Below, one piece after another: positions 10,390-20,639 of a DNA stretch of 64,000 bases. The stretch is from Ichthyophis bannanicus. Its lineage: Eukaryota; Chordata; Amphibia; Gymnophiona; Ichthyophiidae. Location: assembly GCA_033557465.1 (NCBI GenBank), contig CM066043.1:110288278-110352277 (forward strand), read 5' to 3'. The translations under genes and the position numbers were made by a program. Positions within the stretch are counted from its first letter, which is position 1, and every line of letters begins with the position of its first letter. The notes under the pieces were generated by a model that searched no databases, was not told the origin of the DNA, and was given only the letters and a program-made list of their open reading frames with translations.

Positions 10390-12280
10390 AACCTTAAGAA
10401 CATAAGAACATAAGACATGCCATACTGGGTCAGACCGAGGTCCATCAAGCCCAGTATCCTGTTTCCAACAGTGGCCAATCTAGGTCATGCGTACCTAGCA
10501 ATATCCCCAAAAGACACAGGTTCCTCAATGCTTGTACTGGGTCAAGCATTGATATCCTGGGTCCCTTTTTAATAGTGGTTTATGGACCTTTCCTCCAGGA
10601 ACTTGTCCAAACCTTTTTTAAACCCAGCTATACTAACAGCCCTTACTACATCCTCTGGTAACAGATTCCAGAGTTTGGTTACACGTTGAGTGAAAAAATA
10701 TTTTCTCTTATTTGTCTTAAATAGTTTACCCTGTAGCTTCATTACATGTCCCCTAGTCTTCCTATATTCTGATAGTGTAAACAATTGATCCACGTTTATC
10801 CGTTCCACTCCATTCATTAATTTATAGACCTCTATCATATCTCCCCTCAGCCGTCTCTTTTCCAGGTTAAAGAGCCCTAACCTATTTAGCCTCTCTTCAT
10901 AGGAGTAGCCTTCCATCCCCTTCACCAATTTGGTGGCTCTTCTCTGTACTTTTTCTAATAACGCTATGTCCTTTTTGAGATACGGTGACCAGAATTGCAC
11001 ACAATATTCAAGGTGCGGTCGTACCATGGAGCGATACAGAGGCATTATAATATCCTTTGTTTTATTTTCCACCCCTTTCCTTATGATACCTAGCATTCTA
11101 TTTGCTTTCTTGGCTGCCGCTACACACTGAGCGGAGGGCTTTAACATGTTATCCACGATGACTCCTAAATCTTTTTCCTGGGTGGTGGTTTCTAATGTGG
11201 AGCCTTGCATCGTGTAACTATAGTGTGGGTTGTTCTTTCCTAGGTGCATAACTTTGCACTTGTCCACATTAAATTTCATCTGCCACTTGGATGCCCAGTC
11301 TTCCAATTTATCCAGATCCTCCTGCAGTTTTCCACAATCCTCTTGGGTTTTAACAGCTTTAAACAGTTTTGTGTCATCTGCAAATTTGATAACCTCATTA
11401 GTTATTCCCTTTTCCAGGTCATTTATGAATATGTCAAAAAGTAGCGGACCCAGTACAGATCCCTGGGGTACTCCACTATTCACCTTTTTCCATTGGGAAT
11501 ATTGGCCATTTAGCCCTACCCTCTACTTTCTATCTTTTAACCAGTTCCCGATCCACAATAGTACACTGCCTCCTATCCCATGACTTATTAGCTTCGCCAA
11601 AAGTCTCTGATGGGGGACCTTGTCAAAAGCTTTCTGAAAGTCCACATACACTATATCAACCGACTCACCTTTGTCTACCTGTTTATGCACACCTTCAAAA
11701 AAACATATCAGATTAGTAAGACAAGATCTTCCTTGTCTAAAGCCATGTTGGCTGTCTCCCATTAGGCCATGACTATCTACATGCTGCGTAATTTTGTTCT
11801 TTATGATGGTTTCTACCATTTTCCCTGGTACTGACGTCAGGCTCACCGGTCTGTAATTTCCCGAGTCACCCCTGGAACCCTTTTTAAAAATTGGTGTTAC
11901 GTTGGCGACCCTCCAATCTTCAGGTATTACAGATGATTTTAATGAAAGTTCACAGATTACCAATAGCAGGTCTGCAATCTCATATTTCAGTTCTTTCAAC
12001 ACTCTGGGATGTATACCATCCGGTCCAGGTGATTTGCTACTATTCAGTTTATCAAATAGTTGTAATATATCTTCCCGGTGTAGCGATATTTCTCTCAATT
12101 CCTCTGCAGTATCACCTTTAAATACCACTTCAGTCTTGGGTAACATCCCTACATCTTCCTCAGTAAAGACCGAAGCAAAGAATTCATTCAGTCTATCTGC
12201 TATAGCCTTGTCTCCTCTTACTGCCCCTTTTACCCCTCTATCATCTAACGGTCCAATTGACTCTCTCACAGACCTTAAAT
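10390..12280 (-). mobile_element. CR1 LINE copy c (different subfamily), inserted in L1
   Basis: A minus-strand CR1 truncated in the RT N-terminal part. Its 3' UTR contains CATACTGGGTCAGACC and CCCAGTATCCTGTTTCCAAC (read in the conventional direction). Its 3' end is TTATGTTCTTATGTTC, the short tandem repeat expected of CR1. The L1 reading frame resumes across the insertion with a shared TTTAAGG/TTAAGG, a probable short target duplication. Confidence 0.82.
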
Positions 12281-12296
12281 ATCTCTTGAGCCTCAA
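10569..12296 (-). pseudogene. CR1 reverse transcriptase, copy c (one break)
   Basis: Two frames, 12296-11523 and 11483-10569, together give the RT. Visible blocks are [65 protein letters not shown] and catalytic FADDTK, then RPHLEY and [13 protein letters not shown] stop after the W-L-K-D-R-K block separates them. It is clearly diverged from copies a and b. No endonuclease is present. Confidence 0.82.
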
Positions 12297-12495
12297 TGGG
12301 TGCCCCCAACTGCTCCACTTGCCGCGTAGTCAATTTAGGTAGAGATAGGCTCCTGAGATATGAGTTAATCATATCCAAATGCACTCATTGTCCCTTATAT
12401 AAATCACAATGAGTGAAAACAATGGGCGATCTCCTCCACTGCTTTATGTAGTTTATCTGCCCCATCCTGTATAGCTGGCACCCAGTGTGACCCCT
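12281..12495 (-). pseudogene. L1-clade ORF2 fragment, upstream half
   Basis: Minus translation includes ISYLRSLSLPKLTTRQVEQ followed by LGAPIEAQEI, the connector before the RT of L1-type ORF2. It is continued at 10196-10389 after removal of CR1 copy c. Confidence 0.6.
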
Positions 12496-13668
12496 GGGCT
12501 CCATGCAGACATCTTGCCAACAGCTTACCTGTCTTATTCTCATGCTGAAAAAGTCGATGGCGATGTGTTCGCTCCGGCATTTGTCCTGGAAGGTGGCCTT
12601 CCTAGTGGCACTGACCTCGGCTTGCCAAGTCAGTGAGGTTCAGGCGCTCATGGCTGGTGCCCCTTACACCAGGTTTTATCGGAAAAGGGTGGTCCTCTGG
12701 GCACATCCGAAATTCTTGCCTAAGGTCGTGTCAGCTTTTCATCTCAACCAGGAGATAGTCCTGCCGACCTTCTTCCTGAGGCCTCATGCCGATGAGGCGT
12801 CGGCGACTCTCCACATCTTCGACTGCAAGCGGGCACTCGCCTTCTACTTGCAGCGAACCCAGACTCATTGCAAGTCTGACAAGCTCATGACCTACGATCC
12901 CAATAGGCAGGGGCAAGCAGTCACCAAGCGCACCTTCTCTGTTTGGGTGGTGGACTGCATCGCGTTCGCCCATGCAAAGGCAGGCGTCATTCTGGATCGT
13001 CAAGTCACTGCACATGGGGTCCGAGCCAAAGCGGCCTCGCTGCACTCCGTACCCATGATGGACATCTGCCGGGCGGCAACCTGGTCTTCTACAAATACCT
13101 TTGCCATCCACTACTGCCTGAAGAGGGAGTCCCGCCAGGATAGCGTCTTCGGCCAGGCTGTACTCCTAACCTGTTCGGGGTATAAGCAACTCCTGCCCTC
13201 CGACCTTTCTTCATGGCTTCCGAGGGCTTTGCCCCGAGGACTCTGGCTCCTTCAGGCTTCGGCTTCTGCTTACAGTGTCGCGGAGGCATTTTTTTGTTAC
13301 AGGTTCGGTAGCCTGTAGCTAGGGAGTCCCATAAGTGAGCACTGACTTCCTGCTTGTTCCTGGAGAAAGCGGTTACTCACCTGTAACAGGTGTTCTCCAG
13401 GGACAGCAGGAATCGGTCATTACTCTCCCGCCTCCCCTAATGAGTTGCTGTATTTTTGTCCTTCCCTTGCCATCTGCTTGGTAGGGCTCAAGCTAAGGGA
13501 CCTGACTGAGCAAGATGGCACCCTTGGGCGGGAAGAGGACCATGCATGCGTCGCAGCAATCCCAAAGGCTTTCTTTGAAAGCTGGGAAATTGCTCCACAT
13601 AGGCTCCGTCGGTGCCGACATCACCCATAAGTGAGGACTAACTTCCTGCTTCTTCCTGGAGAACTAAA
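12496..13668 (+). mobile_element. DIRS-like copy G, 3' part only
   Basis: The only DIRS unit here coded on plus. It contains a YR fragment, an ICR at about 13325-13425 and a terminal repeat at about 13520-13668, with the GAGCAAGATGGCACCCTTGG motif shared with copies A, B and C. GAG and RT are absent, and the outermost terminal bases with the donor-like motif are also missing. An old, inactive member of the A/B/C family. Confidence 0.75.
12503..13190 (+). pseudogene. DIRS tyrosine recombinase fragment, copy G
   Basis: The C-terminal catalytic half of a YR is open. Box I reads S-A-C-Q-V-S-E-V, so the catalytic Arg seen as S-A-R-R-V-S-E-L in relatives is Gln. H-G-V-R keeps the H-x-x-R pattern, and W-S-S-x-x-T-F-A-x-H-Y gives the nucleophile Tyr. 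N-terminal sequence is missing. The Gln change should abolish strand cleavage if the protein were made. Confidence 0.75.
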
Positions 13669-13997
13669 AGTGCATCTGCATAAATAGGGAAAGTTTAATA
13701 TTAGCATACTGCTAACATTTTCTTTATGTATGAAAACATTTAGCAGGAAATTATTCCCTTGCATGCACTGGCAGAAGTCATGCCAGCTAGTTCAGCAGTC
13801 CCTAGGGCCTTGTCTGACATTCTAGTCAGCAGCACCATACCACGCTACAATTGCACCCTGCATGACTTATGAACCTGTTGTTCTCCGATTATGATAAATC
13901 AGACTTTATCAATTCTGTGTTTACTACCTTAGTAAAATAGTATTCCCAACTTCACATAGGCCTATTGGTTAATACAACCACTAATGGTTTTTAGGTT
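13669..13997. other. No gene seen
   Basis: A/T-rich spacer with no recognisable ORF or repeat. Confidence 0.4.
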
Positions 13998-15018
13998 TAG
14001 CAAAGTTGCTTACCTGTAACGGGAGTTCACAGTAGACAGTAGGAAAATGAAGCCACCCTCTTCTGGTGGTGACAATATTGATGGAGCCAGAGTGCCTGGA
14101 GCCTTCCCCCAGCTAAAGAAGCTTTTAAGGACTTCTGTGCACACTTGAGTAGAATGGTGGTTAAAGCAGAAAATGTTTTGCATTAGGTAGTGGGTTATTT
14201 CCATTTTTCTTTTTGTTGGGGACATGGGATGAGGGTGAAGGGGATAGATTCAGGAGTGATATGCAGAAATATTTCTTTACAAAAAGATTGGTGGATCCGT
14301 GGAATAGTTTCCCAGTGGAGGTGGTAGAGATGAGGACAGTATCTGAATTCAAAGAAGCATGGGACAAACACAGGATCTCTAAAGGAAAAAAGGGGACTGT
14401 TGTAGTGTTTGCTATGGAAGGACAGACTAGATAGGCCATGTGGTCTTTTTCTGTCATCATATTTCTATACATAGCCCAGAGCTGCCAAAGGTAGTGGTAG
14501 CAGTTCATTATGGTTGTAAGATCAGCCATAAAGGTTTTTAATAATTGCTTGTTTGAAAGATGTATGTCTTGCTGTGAAGACTAGTGATCGAGGCATTAAT
14601 GATGTGCAAAGGTGTACACAGAGGACCAGGTAATGTTCCTACAGATATCTTGGAGAGGGCTATTTTGTGCATGTGCTATAGAAGCCACTTTCGCTCTGAG
14701 CTGATGTGGGCTCATCGTTCTAGGAGGTGGTAAACGGGTGCATGTGTAACAGGCATTGATGCAGTCAGAAATCCAACTGGCTATAGTTCTTTTAGATGCT
14801 GGTTCGCCAGGGTCGTTAGGTTTGTAGTTGATATAAAGCTGGTTGGTTTTCCTTATATCCTTGGTTGCTTGTAGGTAGCATGTGGAGAGGATACTCCAAG
14901 TCTTCCAGTTTTGCATTGGAGAAAAAAGTCAGGAGAACAAGAGATTCATTCAAGTAGAAAAGTGAGACTATTTTTGGGAGGAACTTGGGGTATGTTCGAA
15001 GGAGCACTCTATTGCGAA
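13998..15018 (-). mobile_element. Old DIRS copy H, left half (YR C-terminus and terminus)
   Basis: The left end near 13998 reads GCAAAGTTGCTTACCTGTAAC, a divergent form of the DIRS left terminus. From 14596 to 15018 the minus strand codes degraded YR blocks: LFRNRVLLRTYPKFLPK, SKRTIASWISDC, an H-Q-L-R box II and ITWSSVYTF. CR1 copy d interrupts it at about 14215-14466. The YR continues at 20066-20302 after removal of DIRS A. Confidence 0.72.
14215..14466 (+). mobile_element. CR1 LINE copy d, 3' end only
   Basis: About 250 bp matching CR1 copy a from near 3890 to the 3' end (GACATGGGATGAGGGTGAAG, then GACTAGATAGGCCATGTGG, ending ATTTCTATA). It holds only the last RT codons and 3' UTR. It is inserted in DIRS H. 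Confidence 0.8.
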
Positions 15019-15215
15019 AAAGAGTAGTTACTAACCTGTAACAGGTGTTCTCCAGGAGGAGCAGGAATCAGTCCTCACATATGGGTGACATCGACGTCGA
15101 TGGAGCCCTTGCGGAGCATTTCCCCAGCTTTCCAAGAAAGCATTTGGGAATGCAGGCACGCATGCGCGGTTCCCTTCCCGCCTAAAGGTGCCATCTTGCT
15201 CAGTCAAATGACATA
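15019..15215 (+). repeat. Left terminal inverted repeat, DIRS A
   Basis: Complementary to about 19900-20065. It contains ATCGACGTCGAT-like palindromic sequence near 15090 and the shared GCATGCGCGG motif. The outermost 25 nt (AAAGAGTAGTTACTAACC...) have no partner in the right arm but do have one in the ICR. Confidence 0.8.
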
Positions 15216-15284
15216 GCTAAAAACAGCACACAAAAATGTAAAAATAAACTATGTACAACTGCAACTCCCAGGGGAGGAGGGAGA

Positions 15285-15392
15285 ATTGTGAGGACTGATT
15301 CCTGCTGCTCCTGGAGAACACCTGTTACAGGTGAGTAACTACTCTTTCTCCAGGACCAAGCAGGAAGTCAGTCCTCACATATGGGTGACTCC
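15285..15392. other. Internal complementary region (ICR), DIRS A
   Basis: The first half is complementary to the left outer end (GGAGAACACCTGTTACAGG then TGAGTAACTACTC). After a shared TTT, the second half is complementary to the right outer end (CTCCAGGACCAAGCAGG then AAGTCAGTCC). In the DIRS model this region templates completion of the ends and forms the circle junction. Confidence 0.82.
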
Positions 15393-15512
15393 CTAGCTCT
15401 GGGCTACCAGGAACCCAGGCTGAACAAGAGAACTCCCTCTAGTCCCAGCATCAAAGAAAGGCTTTTCACTGACAGAACCTCCACCGGTAGCCCAACGGAG
15501 GGCTGGAGTTGC

Positions 15513-17485
15513 CTAAACCTCAAAGAGATTCCGGAGTACTGCCTGGCCAAAAGCACTGTTCCTACGGGACTCCCTCTCCAGACAGTAATGGGCCGCAAAA
15601 GTCTGGATTGAGGACCAAGTTGCAGCCCTGCAGATGTCCACCAACGGTACAGAGCGGAGGTGAGCCACTGAGGCAGCCATTGCCCTGACACGATGGGCCG
15701 TGACCTGACCCTGCAAAGGAAGGTCAGCCGCCCTGTAAGCCCAGGTGATACAGTCAGCTACCCAGGTGGACAAGGTACGCTTGGACACAGCTAACCCCAT
15801 ATTATTAGGGTCAAAAGATATGAAGAGCTGAGTAGCCCTTCTATGCCCCTGCGTATGGTCAAGGTAGAAGGATAAGGCCCTCCTACAGTCCAGGGTATGC
15901 AGAACTGCTTCAGCCTGGCTTGCATGAGGCCTAGGGAAGAATGTTGGAAGAACCACCTCTTGGTTAAGGTAGAAGGAGGAGACAACTTTTGGGAGGAACT
16001 TTGGATGAGTCCTAAGGACTACCCTGTTCCTACAGAAGCGGGTGTAAGGCCTGTCACAGACCAGGGCCTGAAGCTCACTCACTCGCCTGGCCGAGGTTAG
16101 GGCTGTCAAGAAGAGTGTCTTCCAGGACAGGAAGCGTAGATGGCAAGTAGCCATCGGCTCAAAAGGTGGGCGAGTCAGTTGCTGCAAGACCACATTCAAC
16201 TCCCACTCAGGAGCAGGAGGACGGATTGGAGGCTTGAGTAAGAGCCTCTGAGAAACCAGGACACCAAGGGGTGAACCGACAGAGAATGTCCTTCCACCAG
16301 TGAGTGGTGAGCTGCTAGAGCTGAGAGGTGGACCCGAACAGAATTGGACTTAAGTCCCTGATTTGATAAGTGCAGTAAGTACTGAAGCACTACTGGTACA
16401 GTACAGGAGAAAGGATCTTCGGTACGTAGCTGATACCACACAGAAAACCTTTTCCATTTCAGAGCGTAGGTTTTCCTAGTGGACTGTTTCCTAGAGGCTA
16501 GGACAACCTCCTCAACTTCCCGAGGTAGGCCCCAGGGAGCAAAAACTATCCTTGCAGCCTCCAGGCCATCAAATTGAGAGCTTTGAGATTGGGGTGCAGA
16601 AGGGAACCCTGATCCTGAGAGAGAAGGTCGGGTTGCAACCCCAGAGGCAGTGGGGGATCCACTGGCAGCTGAAGCAGAAGTGGAAACCAAGGCTGTCTCG
16701 GCCACCTGGGAGCCACCAGCAGGACCGAGGCCTTGTCCTGAAGAATTTTGAAGAGGGTTCGGGCCACCAAGGGTGTGGGAGGAAATGCATACAGGAGGCC
16801 CTGAGACCAGGGAATCAGAAAAGCATCTGCTGCTATCCGCAGAGGATGCGGTTGCCTGGAGCAGAACTTTGGCAGCTGTTTGTTCAGTGGACTGGCAAAC
16901 GGATCTATGGATGGAAGTCCCCATTTCAGGAAAATCTTCTGAACCACCAAAGGATGGAGCTGCCACTCGTGGGGCTGCAGAATCCTGCTCAACCTGTCGG
17001 CCAGGTAGTTTTCCTGGCCAGGTAGATACACAGCCTTGAGAAGCATGTTGTGCCTGAGAGCAAACAAGCAAAGGTCCTGTGCTTCCTGACAAAGGAGCCT
17101 GGACCCAGTTCCTCCCTGCTTGTTCACATAAAACATGGCTACCTGGTTGTCTGTTTGAACTAGGACAGACTGATGAGCCAGGGTTGGAGAGAAAGTCTTG
17201 AGGGCTAACCGAATAGCCCTGAGTTCCAGTAGATTGATTTGCTGTGCGGCCTCCCAGGGAGACCACAGGCCCTGGGTGCACTTGCCTAGACAATGAGCTC
17301 CCCAGCCCTGCAGGGAGGCATCCGTGGTCAACAACACTGTGAACCCAGGAATGTGAAAAGGCACCCCTTGCAGTAGATTGGGTGGGTGCAGCCACCAGCG
17401 GAGGGAGTTCAGAAATTGTCTGGACACCCTTATCCTGTCTCTGAGGCTGCCTGTGGCCTGTGACCACTGAGTCCGAAGGCACCAC
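15513..17485 (-). pseudogene. DIRS tyrosine recombinase, copy A (frameshifted)
   Basis: The frame 17485-16196 carries the overlapping N-terminal region and the start of the YR (S-T-R-K-T-Y-A-L-K-W block). The catalytic part is in 16199-15513 with S-A-R-R-V-S-E-L, H-R-V-R and the W-S-S-I-Q-T-F-A-A-H-Y nucleophile block. The break lies near 16196, between the N-terminal core-binding domain and the catalytic domain. All active-site residues are retained, so this is a recent lesion. Confidence 0.8.
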
Positions 17486-18528
17486 TGTGCAGGCCTCATA
17501 TGGAGCCTGGCATTGGGGGTCACATGTATTGTCGAAGCCATGTGGCCAAGAAGCCTCAGGCAGAGTCTGGCGGAGACCAGTGACCTGCTGAGAAACTGGT
17601 TTGCTAAGTTTATCAGTCTTTGGGCTCTGTCTTCAGGCAAGAATGCCTTTGCCAGCAGAGAGTCCAACCTTGCCCCTATGAACTCCAAGTTCTGGGAGGG
17701 GAGCAAAGTGGACTTTGCGAAGATTATTACAAACCCCAGGTTTTGAAGAAGAGCAATAGTTCTGAGGGTGGCTTGTCTGGCCTCTTGGCACGTCTGACCC
17801 CTGATGAGCCAGTCGTCCAGATAAGGGAAGACAAAGGTTCCCTGATTTCTCAGGTAGGCCGCCACCACTGCAAGGCATTTGGTAAAGACCCTGGGAGCGG
17901 AGGTGAGGCCAAAAGGCAGTACTCTGTACTGATAATGGTTTCCTCTCACAATGAACCTGAGGTACCTTCTGTGGTCTGGATGAATGAGGATGTGAGTGTA
18001 CGCATCCTTTAGATCTAAGGAGCATAGCCAATCTCCCTGCTGGAGGTAGGGCTGAAGTGTTCCAAGAGTAAGCATCTTGAACTTTTCCTTCTCTAGGAAT
18101 TTGTTGAGATTTCTGAGGTCTAGAATAGGCCGAAGGCCACCGGTTCTTTTGGGTACAAGGAAATACCTGGAGTAGAACCCTTGACCTTGTAGGTGAGGAG
18201 GCACAGGCTCCACTGCCCTGTCCACCAACAGACCTTGGAGCTCCTGAAGGAGAAGATCTGTATGCAGGGGAGGCCTTGGAGGCTCCCCTGGAAAGTATGG
18301 AGGAGACAGCTGTTGGAAGTGTAGCAGATAGCCCTTGTGGACTATGCTTAGCACCCAACTGTCTCCAGTGATGAGTGGCCACTTGTGGGCAAACAGGGCG
18401 AGGCGACCTCCTGTGCAGGGTTGGGAGAGCAGGGACGGAGAGGCTATGCCTAAGGAGTCAAAAACCCCCACCCTGCTGAGTGGGAGCAGGGGCCAGAAGC
18501 TTGGGAGTCCTCTGCCTAAGGGGCCCAT
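16546..18528 (-). CDS. DIRS RT-RNase H-(MT-like) polyprotein, copy A
   Basis: An open 660-codon frame. RT blocks are RPILDLRNLNKF, SLDLKDAYTHI, LPFGLTSAPRVF and catalytic YLDD. RNase H follows with TDAS, ELRAI, TDN and an A-D-R-L-S-R block. The C-terminal segment with DPFASPLN, Y-A-F-P-P and APRWPRQPWF occupies the position of the methyltransferase-like domain of DIRS pol. It would copy element RNA into a circular DNA intermediate. Its length equals copy B's protein. The ORF is open although its GAG and YR partners are broken. Confidence 0.85.
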   Translation of the reverse strand: MGPLGRGLPSFWPLLPLSRVGVFDSLGIASPSLLSQPCTGGRLALFAHKWPLITGDSWVLSIVHKGYLLHFQQLSPPYFPGEPPRPPLHTDLLLQELQGLLVDRAVEPVPPHLQGQGFYSRYFLVPKRTGGLRPILDLRNLNKFLEKEKFKMLTLGTLQPYLQQGDWLCSLDLKDAYTHILIHPDHRRYLRFIVRGNHYQYRVLPFGLTSAPRVFTKCLAVVAAYLRNQGTFVFPYLDDWLIRGQTCQEARQATLRTIALLQNLGFVIIFAKSTLLPSQNLEFIGARLDSLLAKAFLPEDRAQRLINLANQFLSRSLVSARLCLRLLGHMASTIHVTPNARLHMRPAQWCLRTQWSQATGSLRDRIRVSRQFLNSLRWWLHPPNLLQGVPFHIPGFTVLLTTDASLQGWGAHCLGKCTQGLWSPWEAAQQINLLELRAIRLALKTFSPTLAHQSVLVQTDNQVAMFYVNKQGGTGSRLLCQEAQDLCLFALRHNMLLKAVYLPGQENYLADRLSRILQPHEWQLHPLVVQKIFLKWGLPSIDPFASPLNKQLPKFCSRQPHPLRIAADAFLIPWSQGLLYAFPPTPLVARTLFKILQDKASVLLVAPRWPRQPWFPLLLQLPVDPPLPLGLQPDLLSQDQGSLLHPNLKALNLMAWRLQG

Positions 18529-19749
18529 TACCCTGCCCCTTGGCCTGCTGACCCTGAGGGGGAGCTGGGGAGGCCTGGTACTGTGGGTACTGTTTGTATG
18601 CAGTGCCCTTCCTCAGGTAAAAGGGCTTTTTACCTGAGCCCTTCTTTTTGTGAGAAGGGGCAGAAGTCTTTCTAGACAGCCTTGTCCTCGTGAGGTGCTC
18701 GGTTTCGAGCTGTGCGGCCTTCTCAGTCATGGGCTTGCCAAAAAGGTTCTCACCTCGGCAAGGGACATCGACCAACTTGTCCTGAACCCATGGCTCGAGG
18801 TCCGATGACTGCAGCCATGCCTGGTGTCGAACCACGATGCCGGCTGCCGCAAGACGGGCCGAAGCCTCGAAGCCATCGTAGGCAGCGCGGGACATAAACT
18901 TGGAGCATTCCCGGATCCCCGAGGATAAGGACTTGAACCTCTGCAAGGGTTCCCCGGAGAGACCAGCAGAGAACCCGGCCAGCTCCTTGACCAGGTCCCG
19001 CAAGTACATGCCCATGTACAGCTGGTAAGACTGGACACGGCAAGCAAGCATCGAGCCCTGGAAGCACTTTCTACCAAAACCATCCCGGTTCCGGGCCTCC
19101 CTGCCAGGGGGCACCGCGGAGTGCATCTTCTGACTTTTCAGGCGATGCATGGTCGATTCCACCACCATGGAATGGTGTGGCAGCTGCGCCTTCTGAAAGC
19201 CAGGGCTCTTCCGGAGTCAATAGATAGAATCGACCCGCTTGCTTAGAACCGGCGCCGAGGCCGGTGCCTCCCACATTCGGAAGATGAGCCGTTCCAGCAT
19301 CGGAGGAACCGGAACAGTAAAGGCCTCCTTCGGAGGAGAGTCATACTGTAGGGCCTCGAGCTCCTCCTCGGGGTCCACAGGGATAGCCAACGCAGTGGCC
19401 ATATCCCGGACAAACTCTGAGAACCGGGTATCCTCCGGAGGGGATCTACTCCGGGGCTCAGACTGCGGTGAGTCCGACGGGATGCACCGAGTCCTGAAGG
19501 TGTCGGTGGACTCCTCGTCCTCCGTCTCCCACATGGTCCACAGATCTTAGGATCGTGGTCAGGACCCAGGCACCGAAGGCAGCAGTCGTGTGTGCCGGTG
19601 AGAGACATTAGTTTCTTGCACGGATCACACTTTTTGAAACCACTGGAAGCCATCGGGGAAAAAAAGAGTCCCCGCGAGGTCAAAGGACCGGCCTTCCAGG
19701 GAAAAAGAAAAAAAGGGCGCGAACGCCAGCCACGAAGGGCAAAAATCAA
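18458..19749 (-). pseudogene. DIRS GAG, copy A (internal deletion, several frames)
   Basis: The start has the conserved N-terminal Cys/His cluster (FKKCDPCKKLMSLTGTHDCC then LRCLGPDH). Right after C-G-P-C-G the frame jumps to a different segment, so much of the Ser/Arg-rich middle present in copy B is gone. The capsid-like C-terminal half is in two further frames (19534-19217 and 19168-18458). Gag activity is presumably lost. The deletion explains why copy A is about 0.7 kb shorter than B. Confidence 0.78.
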
Positions 19750-19899
19750 AAAAATAAGAGCGGGCTCAATACCGGTGTACCGAACCCGGCAGGAGGGGAA
19801 CCGGCGTCGAACCGGAGAAAAAATAGCGAAGGAATCGCGAAAAAATCTAACTATTTTCCGGGAGGACTAGGACACACGTCCGATGGGCTTCACGGAAAA

Positions 19900-20065
19900 A
19901 GAGAGACTGAGCAAGATGGCACCTTTAGGCGGGAAGGGAACCGTGCATGCGTGCCTGCATTCCCAAAGGCTTTCTTGGAAAGCTGGGGAAATGCTCCGCA
20001 AGGGCTCCATCGACATCGATGTCACCCATATGTGAGGACTGACTTCCTGCTTGGTCCTGGAGAAA
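19900..20065 (-). repeat. Right terminal inverted repeat, DIRS A
   Basis: Pairs with 15045-15215. It ends GGTCCTGGAGAAA, the complement of the second half of the ICR. Confidence 0.8.
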
Positions 20066-20302
20066 ACTGAGTATATAAAGGATGATGTATGAGAGCTTGT
20101 AGCTTACTAATGCTTCTTGCAGAAGTGATGGCCCCAAGAATAAAAGTTTTTGAAATAATATTCCTTTATGGAGTTTGGCCCATTGTTCAAATAGGCGTTT
20201 TTATAAGTTGCACAAGAACCCATGAAGGAGGTGAAGGTCGTACAGGGCGTTTTGTGTTCATAAGGCCTCTCGTGAACTTGGAAACTAAGAGAACAGTAGA
20301 TT
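20066..20302 (-). pseudogene. Old DIRS copy H, right half (YR middle)
   Basis: Minus translation, with small indels, gives VSKFTRGLMNTKRPVRP then AITSARSISKLQALIHHPLYTQ. This is the YR box I region, with the catalytic Arg replaced by Ser (S-A-R-S-I-S-K). It joins the 15018 side once DIRS A is removed. Confidence 0.7.
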
Positions 20303-20525
20303 TGTAGTATTTTGCTCACGCCTTTCCAGGGAGGGATCAAAAGCGAGTTACATTCAGGTACAGTATGCATTTCCCTGTCCCCAAAAAGCTCACAATCTAA
20401 GCTTGTATCTGAGGTATAGAGGGGTTAGGTGGCTTGCCCAAGGCCACAAGGAGTGCCAGTGGGATTTGAACCCTGGTCTTTCTGGCTCTAGGCTGCTGCC
20501 CTAACCACTAGGCCACTCCTCCTAG
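20303..20525 (-). mobile_element. tRNA-derived CORE/MIR-like SINE
   Basis: Read on minus it starts GGAGGAGTGGCCTAGTGG, has a B-box-like GGTTCAAATCC, the core GTGGCCTTGGGCAAGCC, and a 3' part with GATTGTGAGC and GGGACAGGGAAATGC. The head is shared with the SINE at 7027-7245 but the tail differs. It sits next to DIRS H, with AATCTA on both sides as a possible short target duplication. Confidence 0.75.
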
Positions 20526-20639
20526 ATTCAACTGTGATTAACATTATTGGCACCCTTGCAGATCAACCCCTTAATATCCAATATCTCCTAAAAAAAAAGT
20601 GGCCAGTGAAATAGCTTTGGACTACATATGCACACATAT
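20526..20639. other. Unassigned spacer
   Basis: About 110 bp with an A-run. It may be more of DIRS H but was not identified. Confidence 0.3.

Larger units (their letters stand above)
15019..20065 (-). mobile_element. DIRS-like copy A, full span with shortened GAG
   Basis: A 5.0-kb unit coded on minus with inverted terminal repeats (15019-15215 and about 19900-20065), an ICR at 15285-15392, and GAG, RT-RH and YR. It is inserted in the YR gene of DIRS H. Left outer sequence begins AAAGAG and right ends GGAGAAA. The flanking H frame joins as a Q-F-F-R-N-R-V block with no long target duplication, as expected for recombinase-mediated integration. GAG is damaged and YR is frameshifted. Confidence 0.85.

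Noticed and set aside
15019..20065. Copy A as an integrated virus
   Set aside because: The ITR/ICR layout and tyrosine recombinase define a DIRS-type retrotransposon; no envelope or LTR is present.
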